A stretch of DNA of 64,000 nucleotides, taken from Streptomyces chromofuscus. Lineage in GTDB: Bacteria; Actinomycetota; Actinomycetes; Streptomycetales; Streptomycetaceae. The notes below the pieces were generated by a model. The model saw only the letters and a list, made by a program, of their open reading frames with translations. It was not told the origin of the DNA and made no database searches. Position 1 is the stretch's first letter; the number at the start of each line of letters is the position of its first letter. Below are positions 33,449 to 42,968 of the stretch, one piece after another. Location of the stretch: positions 930,001-994,000 of the forward strand of contig NZ_CP063374.1 in assembly GCF_015160875.1 (NCBI RefSeq), read 5' to 3'. A program made the position numbers and the translations under genes.

Positions 33449-34834
33449 ATGTCGTCGCCAACAACCGCTCCACCAGCTCCGAACAAACTCAAGCGCATCG
33501 TCGCCGCGTCCCTCATCGGCACCACCATCGAGTGGTACGACTTCTTCCTGTACGGCTCGGCCGCCGCGCTGGTGTTCAACCAGCTGTTCTTCCCGGAGTC
33601 CGACCCGCTCGTCGGCACGCTCCTGTCATTCCTGACGTACGCCGTCGGCTTCGCCGCCCGGCCGCTCGGCGCGCTCGTCTTCGGGCACTACGGCGACCGG
33701 CTCGGGCGCAAGAAGCTGCTGGTGCTGAGCCTGCTGCTCATGGGAGGCGCGACCTTCGCGATCGGCCTGCTGCCCACGCACGCCACCATAGGCAGCGCGG
33801 CACCCGTGCTGCTGACGGTGCTGCGGCTCGTCCAGGGCTTCGCGCTCGGTGGCGAGTGGGGTGGCGCCGTCCTGCTGGTGTCGGAGCACGGCGACGCCCG
33901 GCGCCGCGGCTTCTGGGCGTCGTGGCCGCAGACCGGCGCGCCCGCGGGGCAGCTCCTGGCGACCGGTGTGCTGTCGTTCCTCACCGCCGTCCTGTCCGAG
34001 AGCGCCTTCACCGGCTGGGGCTGGCGCATCCCGTTCCTGCTCTCCGGTGTGCTGGTGATGGTCGGGCTGTGGATCCGGTTGTCCGTCGACGAGTCGCCCG
34101 TCTTCAAGCAGGCGCTCGCCCAGGCCGAGGCCCGCAAGACCGACCGCACGGCGACGACCGAGAAGATGCCGCTGGTCGCCGTGCTGCGCCACCACTGGCG
34201 GGACGTCCTGGTGGCGATGGGCGCCCGTATGGCCGAGAACATCAGCTACTACGTGATCACGGCCTTCATCCTCGTCTACGCCGTCACCTCCGCCGGCGTC
34301 TCCAAGCAGACCGCGCTCAACGCGGTGCTCATCGCCTCCGCCGTGCACTTCGCGGTCATCCCGCTGTGGGGCGCGCTGTCCGACCGCATCGGCCGCCGTC
34401 CCGTCTATCTGATCGGCGCGGTCGGCATCGGTCTGTGGATGTTCCCGTTCTTCGCCCTCATCGACACCGGCGGCTTCGGCAACCTGCTCCTCGCCGTGAC
34501 CGTGGGCCTCGTGCTGCACGGGGCGATGTACGCGCCGCAGGCCGCCTTCTTCTCCGAGATGTTCGCGACCCGGATGCGCTACTCCGGCGCCTCCATCGGC
34601 GCCCAGTTCGCCTCGGTGGCGGCGGGCGCTCCTGCCCCGCTGATCGCCACCGCGCTGCTGTCCGAGTACAAGAGCTCCGCACCGATCGCCCTCTACGTGA
34701 TCGCCGCGGCGCTCCTCACGATCGTCGCCGTGCTGCTGGCCAAGGAGACCCGCAACCGGGACCTGGCGGAGGTGGAATCCCCCACGGACGCGACCCCCTC
34801 CAACGTCGGGACGGCCGACGCGCACACCGTCTGA
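33449..34834 (+). CDS. MHS-family metabolite:proton symporter (MFS)
   Basis: A 461-residue transporter with 12 hydrophobic helices. The MHS signatures are GTTIEWYDFFLYGSAAALVF in helix 1 (24-43), GARPLGA-type FAARPLGALVFGHYGDRLGRKK, and GGEWGGAVLLVSEH near residue 145. MHS symporters import osmolytes, dicarboxylates, shikimate or similar acids with protons; the substrate here is not readable. The ATG at 33449 follows AGGAAGTGG. The gene is convergent with the PucR-type regulator, with a hairpin between, and 3-hydroxybutyrate dehydrogenase lies beyond that, so a carboxylate substrate is possible. Confidence 0.87.
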   Translation: MSSPTTAPPAPNKLKRIVAASLIGTTIEWYDFFLYGSAAALVFNQLFFPESDPLVGTLLSFLTYAVGFAARPLGALVFGHYGDRLGRKKLLVLSLLLMGGATFAIGLLPTHATIGSAAPVLLTVLRLVQGFALGGEWGGAVLLVSEHGDARRRGFWASWPQTGAPAGQLLATGVLSFLTAVLSESAFTGWGWRIPFLLSGVLVMVGLWIRLSVDESPVFKQALAQAEARKTDRTATTEKMPLVAVLRHHWRDVLVAMGARMAENISYYVITAFILVYAVTSAGVSKQTALNAVLIASAVHFAVIPLWGALSDRIGRRPVYLIGAVGIGLWMFPFFALIDTGGFGNLLLAVTVGLVLHGAMYAPQAAFFSEMFATRMRYSGASIGAQFASVAAGAPAPLIATALLSEYKSSAPIALYVIAAALLTIVAVLLAKETRNRDLAEVESPTDATPSNVGTADAHTV

Positions 34835-34851
34835 CACCCGGCCCCGCGACC

Positions 34852-34881
34852 GACCCCCGTACGCCCGCGCGTGCGGGGGTC
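34852..34881. terminator. Hairpin between MHS transporter and PucR-type regulator
   Basis: An 8-bp stem (GACCCCCG / CGGGGGTC) with a 14-base GC-rich loop spans the gap between convergent stops and overlaps the last bases of the regulator gene. Confidence 0.55.
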
Positions 34882-36829
34882 AGTGCCGTATCGGGGCGGC
34901 GGCCAAGCGGTGCAGGCGCAGGGCGAGCTGGATCTCCAGGGCGCGGGACGGCGTCTGCCAGTCGTCGCCCAGGAGCCGGCCGACGCGCTCCAGGCGCTGG
35001 GCGACGGTGTTGACATGGACGTGCAGTTCGTCCTTGGTGCGGGCCGGGCTCATCCCGCAGGCGAAGTAGGCGTCGAGCGTGCGCAGCAGGTCGGTGCCCC
35101 TGCGCTCGTCGTACGCCACCACCTGGCCGATCGTCCGGTCGACGAAACCGGCGATGTCACGGTCGCCGGCCAGCAGCAGGCCCAGGAAGCCGAAGTCCTC
35201 GGCGGCGGCACCGTCCCCGCTGCGGCCGAGCAGGCGCAGGGCGTCCAGGCAGCGCCGTCCCTCCTCGTAGGCGGCGGCGACGGCGTCGGGGCGGGCGGTG
35301 AGGTCCTCCACCGGTGCGGAGGCGCCGACCGTGACCGCTTCGTGGACGGCGGTGCCCAGCTGCCGTGCGGTGCGGCGGGCCACGTCCGTCGCCGTGTCGC
35401 CGGTGTCGAGGGGCAGCAGCAGCACCGTGCCGCCGTCGCGGGCGGCGGCCAGGCCGTGCCGGGTGGCGGCGAGGTGGGAAGCGGCGGACCACAGGCGCCG
35501 GCGGGCGTCCGCCTCGTGATCGGCGTCGGCCGCGGGGCCGTCCAGGCGGGCGGCGAGGACGACGTGGGTGGCGTCGAGGTCGGCGTGCAGCCGGGAGGCG
35601 CGTTCGCGCAGCAGGCGCGGGTCGCGGTCGCGGGCGTCGAGCAGGTCGTCGAGGAGTTCGCCCCGGACGCGCTGTTCGGCCTCGGCGGCGGAGCGCCGGG
35701 CGAGCAGCAGCAGCGAGGTGACCATCGCGGCGCGCTCCAGCGTGCGCTGGTCGACGGGGTCGAGCCCGGGATGACCGCGCAGCACGAGCGCGCCGAACAG
35801 TTCGCCGCCGGCGGCGACCGCGGCGATCCAGTCGTCCTCGTGCCGTACCGCGTGCCCCTCGGTGCGGAAGGCTTCCAGGGCCTGCGCCGGCGCGGCGGTG
35901 GCGTCGGTGAACTCGACCGTGCCGTCCAGGACCTCGGAGACGGCGGCGGCCACGTCGTGCACCCCGCCGCCGCGCAGTACCAGCTCGGCCAGCCGGTCGT
36001 GCACGTCGGAGGCGCGTTCGATGACGGCGCTGCGGTCACGGATGATCTCGTTGGCGCGCTCCAGGCCGGCCAGGGCCGAGCGGGTCTCGGTGAGCAGGTT
36101 GGCGGTGTCGATGGCGGCGGCGGCCAGGGCGGCGAAGGAGCCCAGCAGCGCGATCTGCTCGCGCTCGAAGACCCGCGCGCGCCGGTCGGCCGCGAAGAGC
36201 ACGCCGATCACGTGGTGCCCCAGCATCAGGGGCACGCCGAGGATGGCGACGAGGCCCTCGTCCCGTACGCCCGCGTCGATGGTGTCGGTGTGCTGGAAGC
36301 GTGCGTCCTTGAAGTAGTCGTCGGTGACGTACGGCCGGGCCGTCTGCGCGACCAGGCCGCCCAGGCCCTCGCCCATGCCGAGCCGCAGCTGCTGGAAGCG
36401 GGCCGCGACCGAGCCCTCCGTCACCCGCATGTAGGTGTCGCCGCGGTCGGGGTCGTTAAGGCTGAGGTAGGCGACATCGGTGCCGAGCAGCGACCGGGCG
36501 CGCTGCACGATCGCCTGCAGCACGGCGTCCAGGTCGCGCAGTCCGGCGAGGTCGTGGGCGGTCTCGAAGAGCGCCGACAGCTCGGCCTCCCGGCGGCGCC
36601 GCCCCTCCAGCTCGGACCGGACGCGCAGCGCGAGCAGCTTGGCGTGTTCGAGTGCGGCGATCCACTCGGCCGGTCGGCCCTGGGCGCGGGCGAGCAGCAC
36701 CGGCTGCTCGTAGGCGTCGGCGGACACGCCACGGGCCAGCAGCTCCAGGTACGGCGCCTCTGCGCCGTACGGGGGCGCTTCGGGGTCGCCCGTGGGGCGC
36801 TCGGCGGACTGCACGTGATCGCGGGACAT
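34880..36829 (-). CDS. GAF-domain transcriptional regulator with PucR/CdaR-type C-terminal HTH
   Basis: About 649 residues, cytoplasmic. A GAF sensor domain lies near residues 90-240 (AHDLAGLRDLDAVLQAIVQRARSLL, MGEGLGGLVAQTARPYVTDDYF, GVPLMLGHHVIGVLFAADR). A CdaR-type middle region follows, and the C-terminus has the PucR-type HTH (LLRTLDAYFACGMSPARTKDELHVHVNTVAQRLERVGRLLG). Family members sense small ligands and usually regulate a neighbouring catabolic gene, here most likely 3-hydroxybutyrate dehydrogenase or the MHS transporter. ATG 36829 is chosen with GAGG upstream; ATG 36847 would add six residues. Confidence 0.87.
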   Translation of the reverse strand: MSRDHVQSAERPTGDPEAPPYGAEAPYLELLARGVSADAYEQPVLLARAQGRPAEWIAALEHAKLLALRVRSELEGRRRREAELSALFETAHDLAGLRDLDAVLQAIVQRARSLLGTDVAYLSLNDPDRGDTYMRVTEGSVAARFQQLRLGMGEGLGGLVAQTARPYVTDDYFKDARFQHTDTIDAGVRDEGLVAILGVPLMLGHHVIGVLFAADRRARVFEREQIALLGSFAALAAAAIDTANLLTETRSALAGLERANEIIRDRSAVIERASDVHDRLAELVLRGGGVHDVAAAVSEVLDGTVEFTDATAAPAQALEAFRTEGHAVRHEDDWIAAVAAGGELFGALVLRGHPGLDPVDQRTLERAAMVTSLLLLARRSAAEAEQRVRGELLDDLLDARDRDPRLLRERASRLHADLDATHVVLAARLDGPAADADHEADARRRLWSAASHLAATRHGLAAARDGGTVLLLPLDTGDTATDVARRTARQLGTAVHEAVTVGASAPVEDLTARPDAVAAAYEEGRRCLDALRLLGRSGDGAAAEDFGFLGLLLAGDRDIAGFVDRTIGQVVAYDERRGTDLLRTLDAYFACGMSPARTKDELHVHVNTVAQRLERVGRLLGDDWQTPSRALEIQLALRLHRLAAAPIRH

Positions 36830-36905
36830 GGTCACAGGATTCCTCATCGCCGGGCCGCCCCGTCAGCCCTGTGGAAAAGTCCGGGTACCCCGAGCATCGA
36901 TCGAA

Positions 36906-37706
36906 CTAGTGCGCGGTCCAGCCGCCGTCGAGCACGAGCGACGTGCCGGTCATGAAGGACGCCTGCGGGCTGCACAGGTAGGCCACGGCCTCGGCGACCT
37001 CGTCGGGTTCGATGAGCCGCTTCACGGCGCTGTCCTGCAGCATCACCTCCGACAGCACCCGCTCCTCCGGGATGCCGTGCGCCCGGGCCTGGTCGGCGAG
37101 CTGCTTCTCGACCAGGGGCGTGCGCACATAACCGGGGTTGACGCAGTTGGAGGTCACGCCATGGGGCGCGCCTTCCAGGGCGGCGGTCTTCGACAGGCCC
37201 TCCAGGCCGTGCTTGGCGGACACGTACGCCGACTTGTACGCCGAGGCGCGCAGGCCGTGCACGGAGGAGACGTTGACGATGCGGCCCCAGCCCTGCCCGT
37301 ACATGTGCGGCAGCGCCCCGCGGATCAGGCGGAACGGCGCCTCCAGCATCACGGTGAGCACGGTGTGGAAGACATCGGGCGGAAACTCCTCGATGGGGCG
37401 GACCAGTTGCAGTCCGGCGTTGTTCACCAGCACGTCCGTGCCGGCGGCCGCGGCTTCGGCGGCGTCCAGGTCGGTGAGGTCGAGGACGTGTGGCTCGACG
37501 CTGCCCGGCAGGCCCGCCGACCGCTCGACGAGGGCCTCCAGACCGGCGTCGTCCCGGTCGACCGCTCTGACCTTGGCGCCGGCGGCCGCGAGCCGCAGGA
37601 CACAGGCGCGGCCGATACCGCCGGCGGCGCCGGTGACGAGGGCCGTGCGGCCGCCGAGGTCGAGCGTGGGGGCGTGGGGGCCGGGAAGGACACGGGGCGC
37701 GGTCAT
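36906..37706 (-). CDS. 3-hydroxybutyrate dehydrogenase (SDR)
   Basis: A 266-residue classical short-chain dehydrogenase that interconverts 3-hydroxybutyrate and acetoacetate. The cofactor motif is TGAAGGIG (25-32), NNAG lies near 94-97, and the catalytic Ser-Tyr-Lys are in NVSSVHG and the YVSAKHGLEG segment. The long insert ADQARAHGIPEERVLSEVML before the C-terminus is a signature of the D-3-hydroxybutyrate dehydrogenase subgroup. The ATG at 37706 follows a GGTCGACTCC leader without a strong ribosome site. It sits 76 bases upstream of the GAF/PucR regulator, same strand. Confidence 0.86.
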   Translation of the reverse strand: MTAPRVLPGPHAPTLDLGGRTALVTGAAGGIGRACVLRLAAAGAKVRAVDRDDAGLEALVERSAGLPGSVEPHVLDLTDLDAAEAAAAGTDVLVNNAGLQLVRPIEEFPPDVFHTVLTVMLEAPFRLIRGALPHMYGQGWGRIVNVSSVHGLRASAYKSAYVSAKHGLEGLSKTAALEGAPHGVTSNCVNPGYVRTPLVEKQLADQARAHGIPEERVLSEVMLQDSAVKRLIEPDEVAEAVAYLCSPQASFMTGTSLVLDGGWTAH

Positions 37707-37761
37707 GGAGTCGACCCTAGGCAGCCCTCGTTTCCCGCCCCATGTGGTCAGCCCCCACACT

Positions 37762-38241
37762 TCATTCGAAAGTCGTGGGGTCGAACCATGTGGGTGCGTC
37801 CGACAGTGATTGCTTGATCCGCAGCAACCCGAACTCGTTCAGCTCCGGCAGGGCGTCGACGTCGAACCACGCGACGTCCAGCGACTCGTCGTCGTTCACC
37901 CGTGCCTCGCCGCCGACCGCCCGGCAGCGGAACGTGATGTCCATGTACTGGCAGACATCGTCGTTGTCGTACGTGACGGGCTTCAGCGCCTGGACCAGCA
38001 CCACCCGCTCCGGCAGGCAGCGCACCGCCGTCTCCTCGTGGACCTCCCGGACCGCGCAGGCGGCGGGCTGCTCCCCGGGGTCCGGAATGCCGCCGATCAG
38101 CGACCACCGGCCGGTGTCGGAGCGGCGGTTCAGCAGCACTCTGCCGTCGTCGTCGAAGACGACCGCGGTGACTCCGGGGAGCCACAGCAGCTGATGCCCG
38201 GCGGACGCCCGCAGGGTGCGGATGAAGTCAGGAGTTGCCAT
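37762..38241 (-). CDS. NUDIX hydrolase
   Basis: A 159-residue pyrophosphohydrolase. The NUDIX box is complete ([22 protein letters not shown], residues 50-71: GX5EX7REVXEE). The opening [41 protein letters not shown] is typical of Streptomyces members annotated as NUDIX hydrolases of unknown substrate. The ATG at 38241 has no strong ribosome site. It is followed on the same strand by 3-hydroxybutyrate dehydrogenase 55 bases on, without an obvious link. Confidence 0.9.
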   Translation of the reverse strand: MATPDFIRTLRASAGHQLLWLPGVTAVVFDDDGRVLLNRRSDTGRWSLIGGIPDPGEQPAACAVREVHEETAVRCLPERVVLVQALKPVTYDNDDVCQYMDITFRCRAVGGEARVNDDESLDVAWFDVDALPELNEFGLLRIKQSLSDAPTWFDPTTFE

Positions 38242-38308
38242 GGGGCGACCTTAACCGGCGGCCTGCGCGGTCCCGGACGCCTTCCGGGGGCGTACGGCGG
38301 GCGTACCG

Positions 38309-39922
38309 CTACACGGCACCCGCGCGCCGCCCGCGCGCGGAGGCGGCGACCGCCCAGCCGAGGCCGCCCGCCGCGACCAGCGCCAGGGCGATCTCCGGCA
38401 GCACGCCGAGCCGGGTGGCGGGGGTCAGGGAGGAGCGCAGCGGCACCTCCTGGACCAGGGAGTCGGCGACGAACATGCCGGTGCGCTGGGTGATCGTCCC
38501 GTCCGGCAGGATGATCGCGCTGACCCCACTGGTCACCGGCACCGCGACGGTCCGGCTGTGCTCGACGGCGCGGATGCGGGACATGGCGAGCTGCTGGTAG
38601 GTCATCTCGCTGCGGCCGAACGTCGCGTTGTTGCTGGGCACGGAGATCAGCTGGGCCCCGTCGACGACCTCGGAGCGCACGGTCCAGTCGAACGCCGCCT
38701 CGTAGCAGGTGACGAGGCCGACCGTGGCGCCGTCCATGGAGAACACGCCCGGCTCGCTGCCCCGGCTGAAGTCCTGGCGCACCATCGACGTCCAGTCCTT
38801 GTTGATCATGTCGAGCAACGAGCGCAGCGGCAGGTACTCGCCGAACGGCTGGATCTGCCGCTTGTCGTAGGTGTCGACGGGCCCCTTCCGCGGGTCCCAC
38901 AGGATCTGCTCGTTGAGGAGCCTGCCGTCGCGCTCGACGACTCCGCCGACCGAGATGGGCACACCGATCGCCTTGGCCGCGCCGTCGATGACCGCATGGG
39001 CGTCGGGGTTGGCGAAGGGGTCGATGTCGGAGGAGTTCTCCGGCCAGAGCACGAAGTCGGGTCGTGCCACCTTGCCCGCCTCGACGTCGGCGGCCAGCCG
39101 CCGCGTCTCGCGCGCGTGGTAGTCGAGCACGGCCCGCCGCTGGGAGTTGAAGTCGAGACCCGCGCGCGGGACGTTGCCCTGGACCACGGCGACGGTGGTG
39201 GTGCCGTCCTCGGCCGCGTCGCTCACCAAGGGGCGCGCGGCGAGGGCACCCAGCACCGGCACGGCCACGGCGATCAGGGCCACGACCGCCGCTCCCCGCC
39301 GCACCGCGCGCGTGCGGCGCGCCTGCAGCCCCAGGCGTACCACGTCGTACAGGCCGAACCCGCACAGGACGACCGCGAAGCCGAGCACCGGTGTGCCGCC
39401 GAGCGCGGCCAGCGGCAGGAAGACACCGTCCGCCTGCCCGAAGGCGATCTTGCCCCAGGGGAACCCGTCGAACGGCACACGCGCGCGTGCCGCCTCCCCG
39501 GCGATCCACACCGCGGCCGCCCACACGGGCCACCCGGGCAGCCCGGACACCGCGGCGATCCCCGCGCCCACCAGGGCGACGAAGATCGCCTCGATCACCA
39601 CCAGGGCGAGCCAGGGCCCCGGTCCGACCTCCACGCCGGTCCACACCAGCAGCGGCAGCAGGAAGCCGAGGCCGAAGAGGTAGCCGAGGCCGAGGGCCGC
39701 CTTCCAGCCGCGGCCGCGCAGCACCCAGCCGAAGGCGGCGAAGGCCGGCAGCGCCAGCCACCACAGGGTGCGCGGCGGGAAGCTGAGGTAGAGGAGCACT
39801 CCGGAGAGCGCTGCGGCGGCGGCCGGGACGAGGCGGCGCAGCGACCGCGCGGCGCGCGGTGCGGGTGCGGTGCGCGGGCGTGCGGCGCCCGACTCGTCCA
39901 CGGAGGTTGCGGTGACGGTCAC
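38309..39922 (-). CDS. lnt: Apolipoprotein N-acyltransferase
   Basis: A 537-residue membrane enzyme that N-acylates the lipid-modified cysteine of lipoproteins. Six or more hydrophobic helices lie in residues 30-230, followed by a nitrilase-like catalytic domain with the triad Glu295 (VLWPENSS), Lys354 (YDKRQIQPFGEYLP) and Cys406 (VTCYEAAF), and a final TM helix before the basic C-terminus. The start is GTG 39922. Streptomyces carries Lnt although many Gram-positives do not; often there are two copies. The next gene is a NUDIX hydrolase on the same strand. Confidence 0.92.
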   Translation of the reverse strand: MTVTATSVDESGAARPRTAPAPRAARSLRRLVPAAAAALSGVLLYLSFPPRTLWWLALPAFAAFGWVLRGRGWKAALGLGYLFGLGFLLPLLVWTGVEVGPGPWLALVVIEAIFVALVGAGIAAVSGLPGWPVWAAAVWIAGEAARARVPFDGFPWGKIAFGQADGVFLPLAALGGTPVLGFAVVLCGFGLYDVVRLGLQARRTRAVRRGAAVVALIAVAVPVLGALAARPLVSDAAEDGTTTVAVVQGNVPRAGLDFNSQRRAVLDYHARETRRLAADVEAGKVARPDFVLWPENSSDIDPFANPDAHAVIDGAAKAIGVPISVGGVVERDGRLLNEQILWDPRKGPVDTYDKRQIQPFGEYLPLRSLLDMINKDWTSMVRQDFSRGSEPGVFSMDGATVGLVTCYEAAFDWTVRSEVVDGAQLISVPSNNATFGRSEMTYQQLAMSRIRAVEHSRTVAVPVTSGVSAIILPDGTITQRTGMFVADSLVQEVPLRSSLTPATRLGVLPEIALALVAAGGLGWAVAASARGRRAGAV

Positions 39923-40266
39923 TCCGGGAGTCTACGGCGGCCTGCGCGGCAGCCGACAGCACGGCCCCGGCGGTCCCTGCCGCTGGTGACGCACCCCTTT
40001 GCGTGCCGGTCGGTGAGACCCGTCCATTGGGCAGCCGCGGCGCGCTCCGGTCCCTGCCCGCCGTCGCGGTGACCGCCATCACTGGGCAGCCGCAGCCCTG
40101 CCCGCCGTCGGCGATGCATCGTTTCTGCACAAGTCGGTGGCACTCATCCACAAACCGCCCACAAGCCGCTACCGTGTGCCCGAGCCCAGGTCGCGCGGCA
40201 GGACGGCCCGGGCCGGCACAGGTCGGGAAGCGGCCGGTTGCGGGGGGACGGGTGGGGTCCACTGGT

Positions 40267-41328
40267 GTGACGTCCGTGGCCGACGCGGACGCGGACGGCG
40301 CGAGACGCAGCTCCTCCGACGCGGCCGGGGTCGCCGTGCTCGGCGCCTGTGCGCTCTGGTCGCTGATCACGGCGGCCGCGCACAGCGGGCGTCCGGAGGG
40401 TGTGCTGCTGGCGGTGCTGGCCGTGGCCGCCGGTTACGCGGCGGGGCGCATCTGCGGGGCGCTCGCGCCGGTCGCCGCGCCCCTGACCGGGGCGCTGGCC
40501 GGAGCCGCGCTGACGATCGGCGTTCCGCACCTCGCCCCGGGTCCGCAGCCCGGTGCACCGCTGGGGCACGCGGGGGCCACCGCCGCCCTGCTCGCGCTGG
40601 CCACGGGTGCCGCGTGCTGCGCCGCCTGGTCCACGGCCGTACCGGCGCTGCGGCCGGGCCTGTGGGCAGTGGCGGCGGGGATCGTGGCGACCGCGGCCGT
40701 GCTCGGCACGACCACCGGGGTACTCGCCGGTGCCGCGGTACTGCTGTGGTCGCTGGCGGCCGGCCGGGTGTCCCACCGGGGTGCGGGACTCGCCGGGCTT
40801 GCGGTGGTGGCGGCGTCGGTGACCGGCTTGACCTGGGCGGTCGCGAGCGGTGCGCTGCCCGGCGGGCCGGCCGCGTCGTTGGAGGGGCCGCTGACCCGGC
40901 ACAGGGTGGAGTTGTGGCAGGACGCGCTGGCGCTGGCCCGGCAGGAACCTGCCGTGGGAGTCGGCCCGGGGCGCTTCGGGGAGCTCAGCGCGACCTCGGG
41001 GGCGTCCCCGCTGTCCGACGGCAAGCCCCACTCGGCGCTTCTGCAACAGGCGGCCGAGCAGGGGGCCATTGGAGTGGCGCTGCTGGCGGCCGCCTTCTGC
41101 TGGATGCTGTACGCGCTGTGGCGTACCGCGCGGCCCACAGCGGTCGCGCTGAGCGCGGGCGCGGCACTGACGGCGCTCGCGTCCGTCGCGTCGGTGGGCA
41201 ACGCGCTCAGCTTCACGGCGGTGTCGGTGGGCGCCGGGTTGCTCGCGGGCCTGGCCACGGCCCGCCCGCTGACGGCGGAGCCGGCCCGGCAGCAGAGCGT
41301 CGTACCGCGAGACCGGCCGATGCCGTGA
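40267..41328 (+). CDS. Multi-pass membrane protein, O-antigen ligase/polymerase-like
   Basis: A 353-residue protein with about nine TM helices. Between helices lies HRVELWQDALALARQEPAVGVGPGRFGEL, with a nearby KPHSALLQQAAEQGAIGVALL, which is the Wzy/O-antigen ligase pattern of an exposed His-containing loop. This would ligate or polymerise an undecaprenyl-linked glycan at the outer face of the membrane. The frame is open upstream, but homology and membrane segments begin after GTG 40267, which has GGGACGGGTGG upstream. Alternative starts cannot be excluded. The gap 39923-40266 is a divergent promoter region with no recognised gene. Confidence 0.68.
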   Translation: MTSVADADADGARRSSSDAAGVAVLGACALWSLITAAAHSGRPEGVLLAVLAVAAGYAAGRICGALAPVAAPLTGALAGAALTIGVPHLAPGPQPGAPLGHAGATAALLALATGAACCAAWSTAVPALRPGLWAVAAGIVATAAVLGTTTGVLAGAAVLLWSLAAGRVSHRGAGLAGLAVVAASVTGLTWAVASGALPGGPAASLEGPLTRHRVELWQDALALARQEPAVGVGPGRFGELSATSGASPLSDGKPHSALLQQAAEQGAIGVALLAAAFCWMLYALWRTARPTAVALSAGAALTALASVASVGNALSFTAVSVGAGLLAGLATARPLTAEPARQQSVVPRDRPMP

Positions 41329-41470
41329 CCTCGCCCGACAGCTTCCCTGTGCCTCAGCTCGCCGTCACCGCGGGTGGTGGAGGGCCCTCGGCGCACCGCT
41401 TCCCGTGTCTCGGCGGCCCGTCCAGCGCGTGGACGGCTCGTGCCGTGACCTCGCCGACCGCACCCGTGCG

Positions 41471-42037
41471 TCAGCGCACCGGCCCGGGGGTCGTCGGCCG
41501 CAGCCGCTCCTTGATGACCCGTACGGCCGTCTCCGCGTTGTCGACGGTGATCGTGAACGTGTGCCCGTCCCACAGGCGCAGCGCCACGCCCTCCCCACGC
41601 CGTACGACGACGGCGGTGCCCTTCTCGGGCCGCCAGCGGTAGCCCCAGCCGCCCCAGTGCCGGGGAGTGACGTGCGGCACGAACTCCGCGCCGACGACGT
41701 GCGACAGCGGGATGCGCCGGCGCGGCACGCCGATGTGGCCGCAGCGCACTTCGAGGCACTCCGTGTCCACCCGCAGGGCGACGTGCACGAACGCCAGGGT
41801 GCCGAACAGCACCAGCAGCCCGGCCGCGATGCAGCCGACGACGGACATCACCAGCGGTGCCAGGCCTTCGTCCGTCCACGCGGAGGCGACGGCCAGCTCG
41901 ATGCCGAGCGCCAGGCAGGCCGCGCCGACCAACGCCAGCAACCACTGGACCCGGTTGGTGGCCCGGCCGGTCCAGACGTCGGGAGGCGGGGTGTGCTCGC
42001 CGTGGGGGTGGTCCCTCATGTCATCGAGCGTACTCAT
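41471..42037 (-). CDS. Membrane PH-domain-like protein
   Basis: A 188-residue protein with two N-terminal TM helices (WLLALVGAACLALGIELAVA, LVMSVVGCIAAGLLVLFGTLAFV) and a C-terminal bacterial PH-like beta domain (ECLEVRCGHIGVPRRRIPLSHVVGAEF, RHWGGWGYRWRPEKGTAVVVRRGEGVALRL). Common in Streptomyces, function unknown. ATG 42037 has a weak ribosome site; an alternative start lies 15 bases further on (residue 6, MRDHPHG). It is the downstream neighbour, on the same strand, of a glutamate racemase-like gene. Confidence 0.8.
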   Translation of the reverse strand: MSTLDDMRDHPHGEHTPPPDVWTGRATNRVQWLLALVGAACLALGIELAVASAWTDEGLAPLVMSVVGCIAAGLLVLFGTLAFVHVALRVDTECLEVRCGHIGVPRRRIPLSHVVGAEFVPHVTPRHWGGWGYRWRPEKGTAVVVRRGEGVALRLWDGHTFTITVDNAETAVRVIKERLRPTTPGPVR

Positions 42038-42125
42038 GTTTCGCTGAGCGGGTAGCGGGTCGCACACAGTGACCGGCGCGTCCCGAACCGATGCGGACCG
42101 AGGGGCTCCGATCAGTGGCCGATGG

Positions 42126-42911
42126 TCACCGCACGGGACTGGCGGCCGTCAGCAGCCGGCCTTCCTCGTAGGTCAGGGCGGGTGCGGGCAGCACGCCCTC
42201 GCGGCCGCTCAGCAGCACTGTCACACTGCCGAGGGGCGTGGCCCCGGGCTCGGGGTGCACGCCGAGCCGGCGCAGCGCCTGGGCGGCCACCGCTCCTGCG
42301 GAGCCGTGCAGGACGAGCGGGGGCAGGCCGGGACGCTGCACGGCGGCACGGATGCGCTCGGCGACCAGTTCGTAGTGGGTGCAGCCCAGGACGACGGTCG
42401 TGACGTCGTCCGGGGTCAGCTCGGCGGCCGCGACAACGGCGGCGTCGACGGCCGTCTCGTCCGCGCGTTCGACCGCCTCCGCGAGCCCCCAGCACGGCAC
42501 CTCGGTGACGTCCACACCGTCGGCGAAGTTCTCGATGAGTCCGCGCTGGTAAGGGCTGCCGGTCGTGGCGGGCGTGGCCCAGATGGCGACGGGTCCCCCG
42601 CCCGCCGCGGCGGGCTTGATCGCGGGGACCGTGCCGATGACGGGCAGCGCGGGTTCGAGGCGGGAGCGCAGGGCGGTGAGGGCGTGCACAGTCGCGGTGT
42701 TGCAGCCGACGATGAGCGCGTCGGGCCGGTGCACGGCGGCGGCCTCGGCGACGGCCAGGGCACGCTCGGTGAGGTCCTCCGGGGTGCGGGGCCCCCAGGG
42801 CATGCCGTCGGGGTCGAGGGAGAGTACAAGATCGGCGTCGGGGCGCAGGCGCCGTACCGCTGCGGTGGCCGCCAGCAGACCGATACCGGAGTCCATGAGC
42901 GCGATCTTCAC
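42126..42911 (-). CDS. Aspartate/glutamate racemase-family protein (MurI-like)
   Basis: A 261-residue racemase with two catalytic cysteines, Cys70 in IVGCNTATVHAL and Cys177 in VVLGCTHYELV, as in glutamate racemase. The N-terminal ALMDSGIGLLAA replaces the usual FDSGVGGL, so it is a diverged member. It would make D-glutamate from L-glutamate for peptidoglycan or may act on another amino acid. The GTG at 42911 faces the glycosyltransferase gene, whose start is 58 bases away in the opposite direction, so they share a promoter region. Confidence 0.85.
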   Translation of the reverse strand: MKIALMDSGIGLLAATAAVRRLRPDADLVLSLDPDGMPWGPRTPEDLTERALAVAEAAAVHRPDALIVGCNTATVHALTALRSRLEPALPVIGTVPAIKPAAAGGGPVAIWATPATTGSPYQRGLIENFADGVDVTEVPCWGLAEAVERADETAVDAAVVAAAELTPDDVTTVVLGCTHYELVAERIRAAVQRPGLPPLVLHGSAGAVAAQALRRLGVHPEPGATPLGSVTVLLSGREGVLPAPALTYEEGRLLTAASPVR

Positions 42912-42968
42912 CCGGTCACGATAGACGATGGGCCTCTGGCGGCCGGTCCGGTGGGGCACACTGCGCGG

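Noticed and set aside
42228..42234. TGTCACA inside the glutamate racemase-like gene
   Set aside because: It has no matching -10 box at 16 bases and lies in a coding region outside the island.
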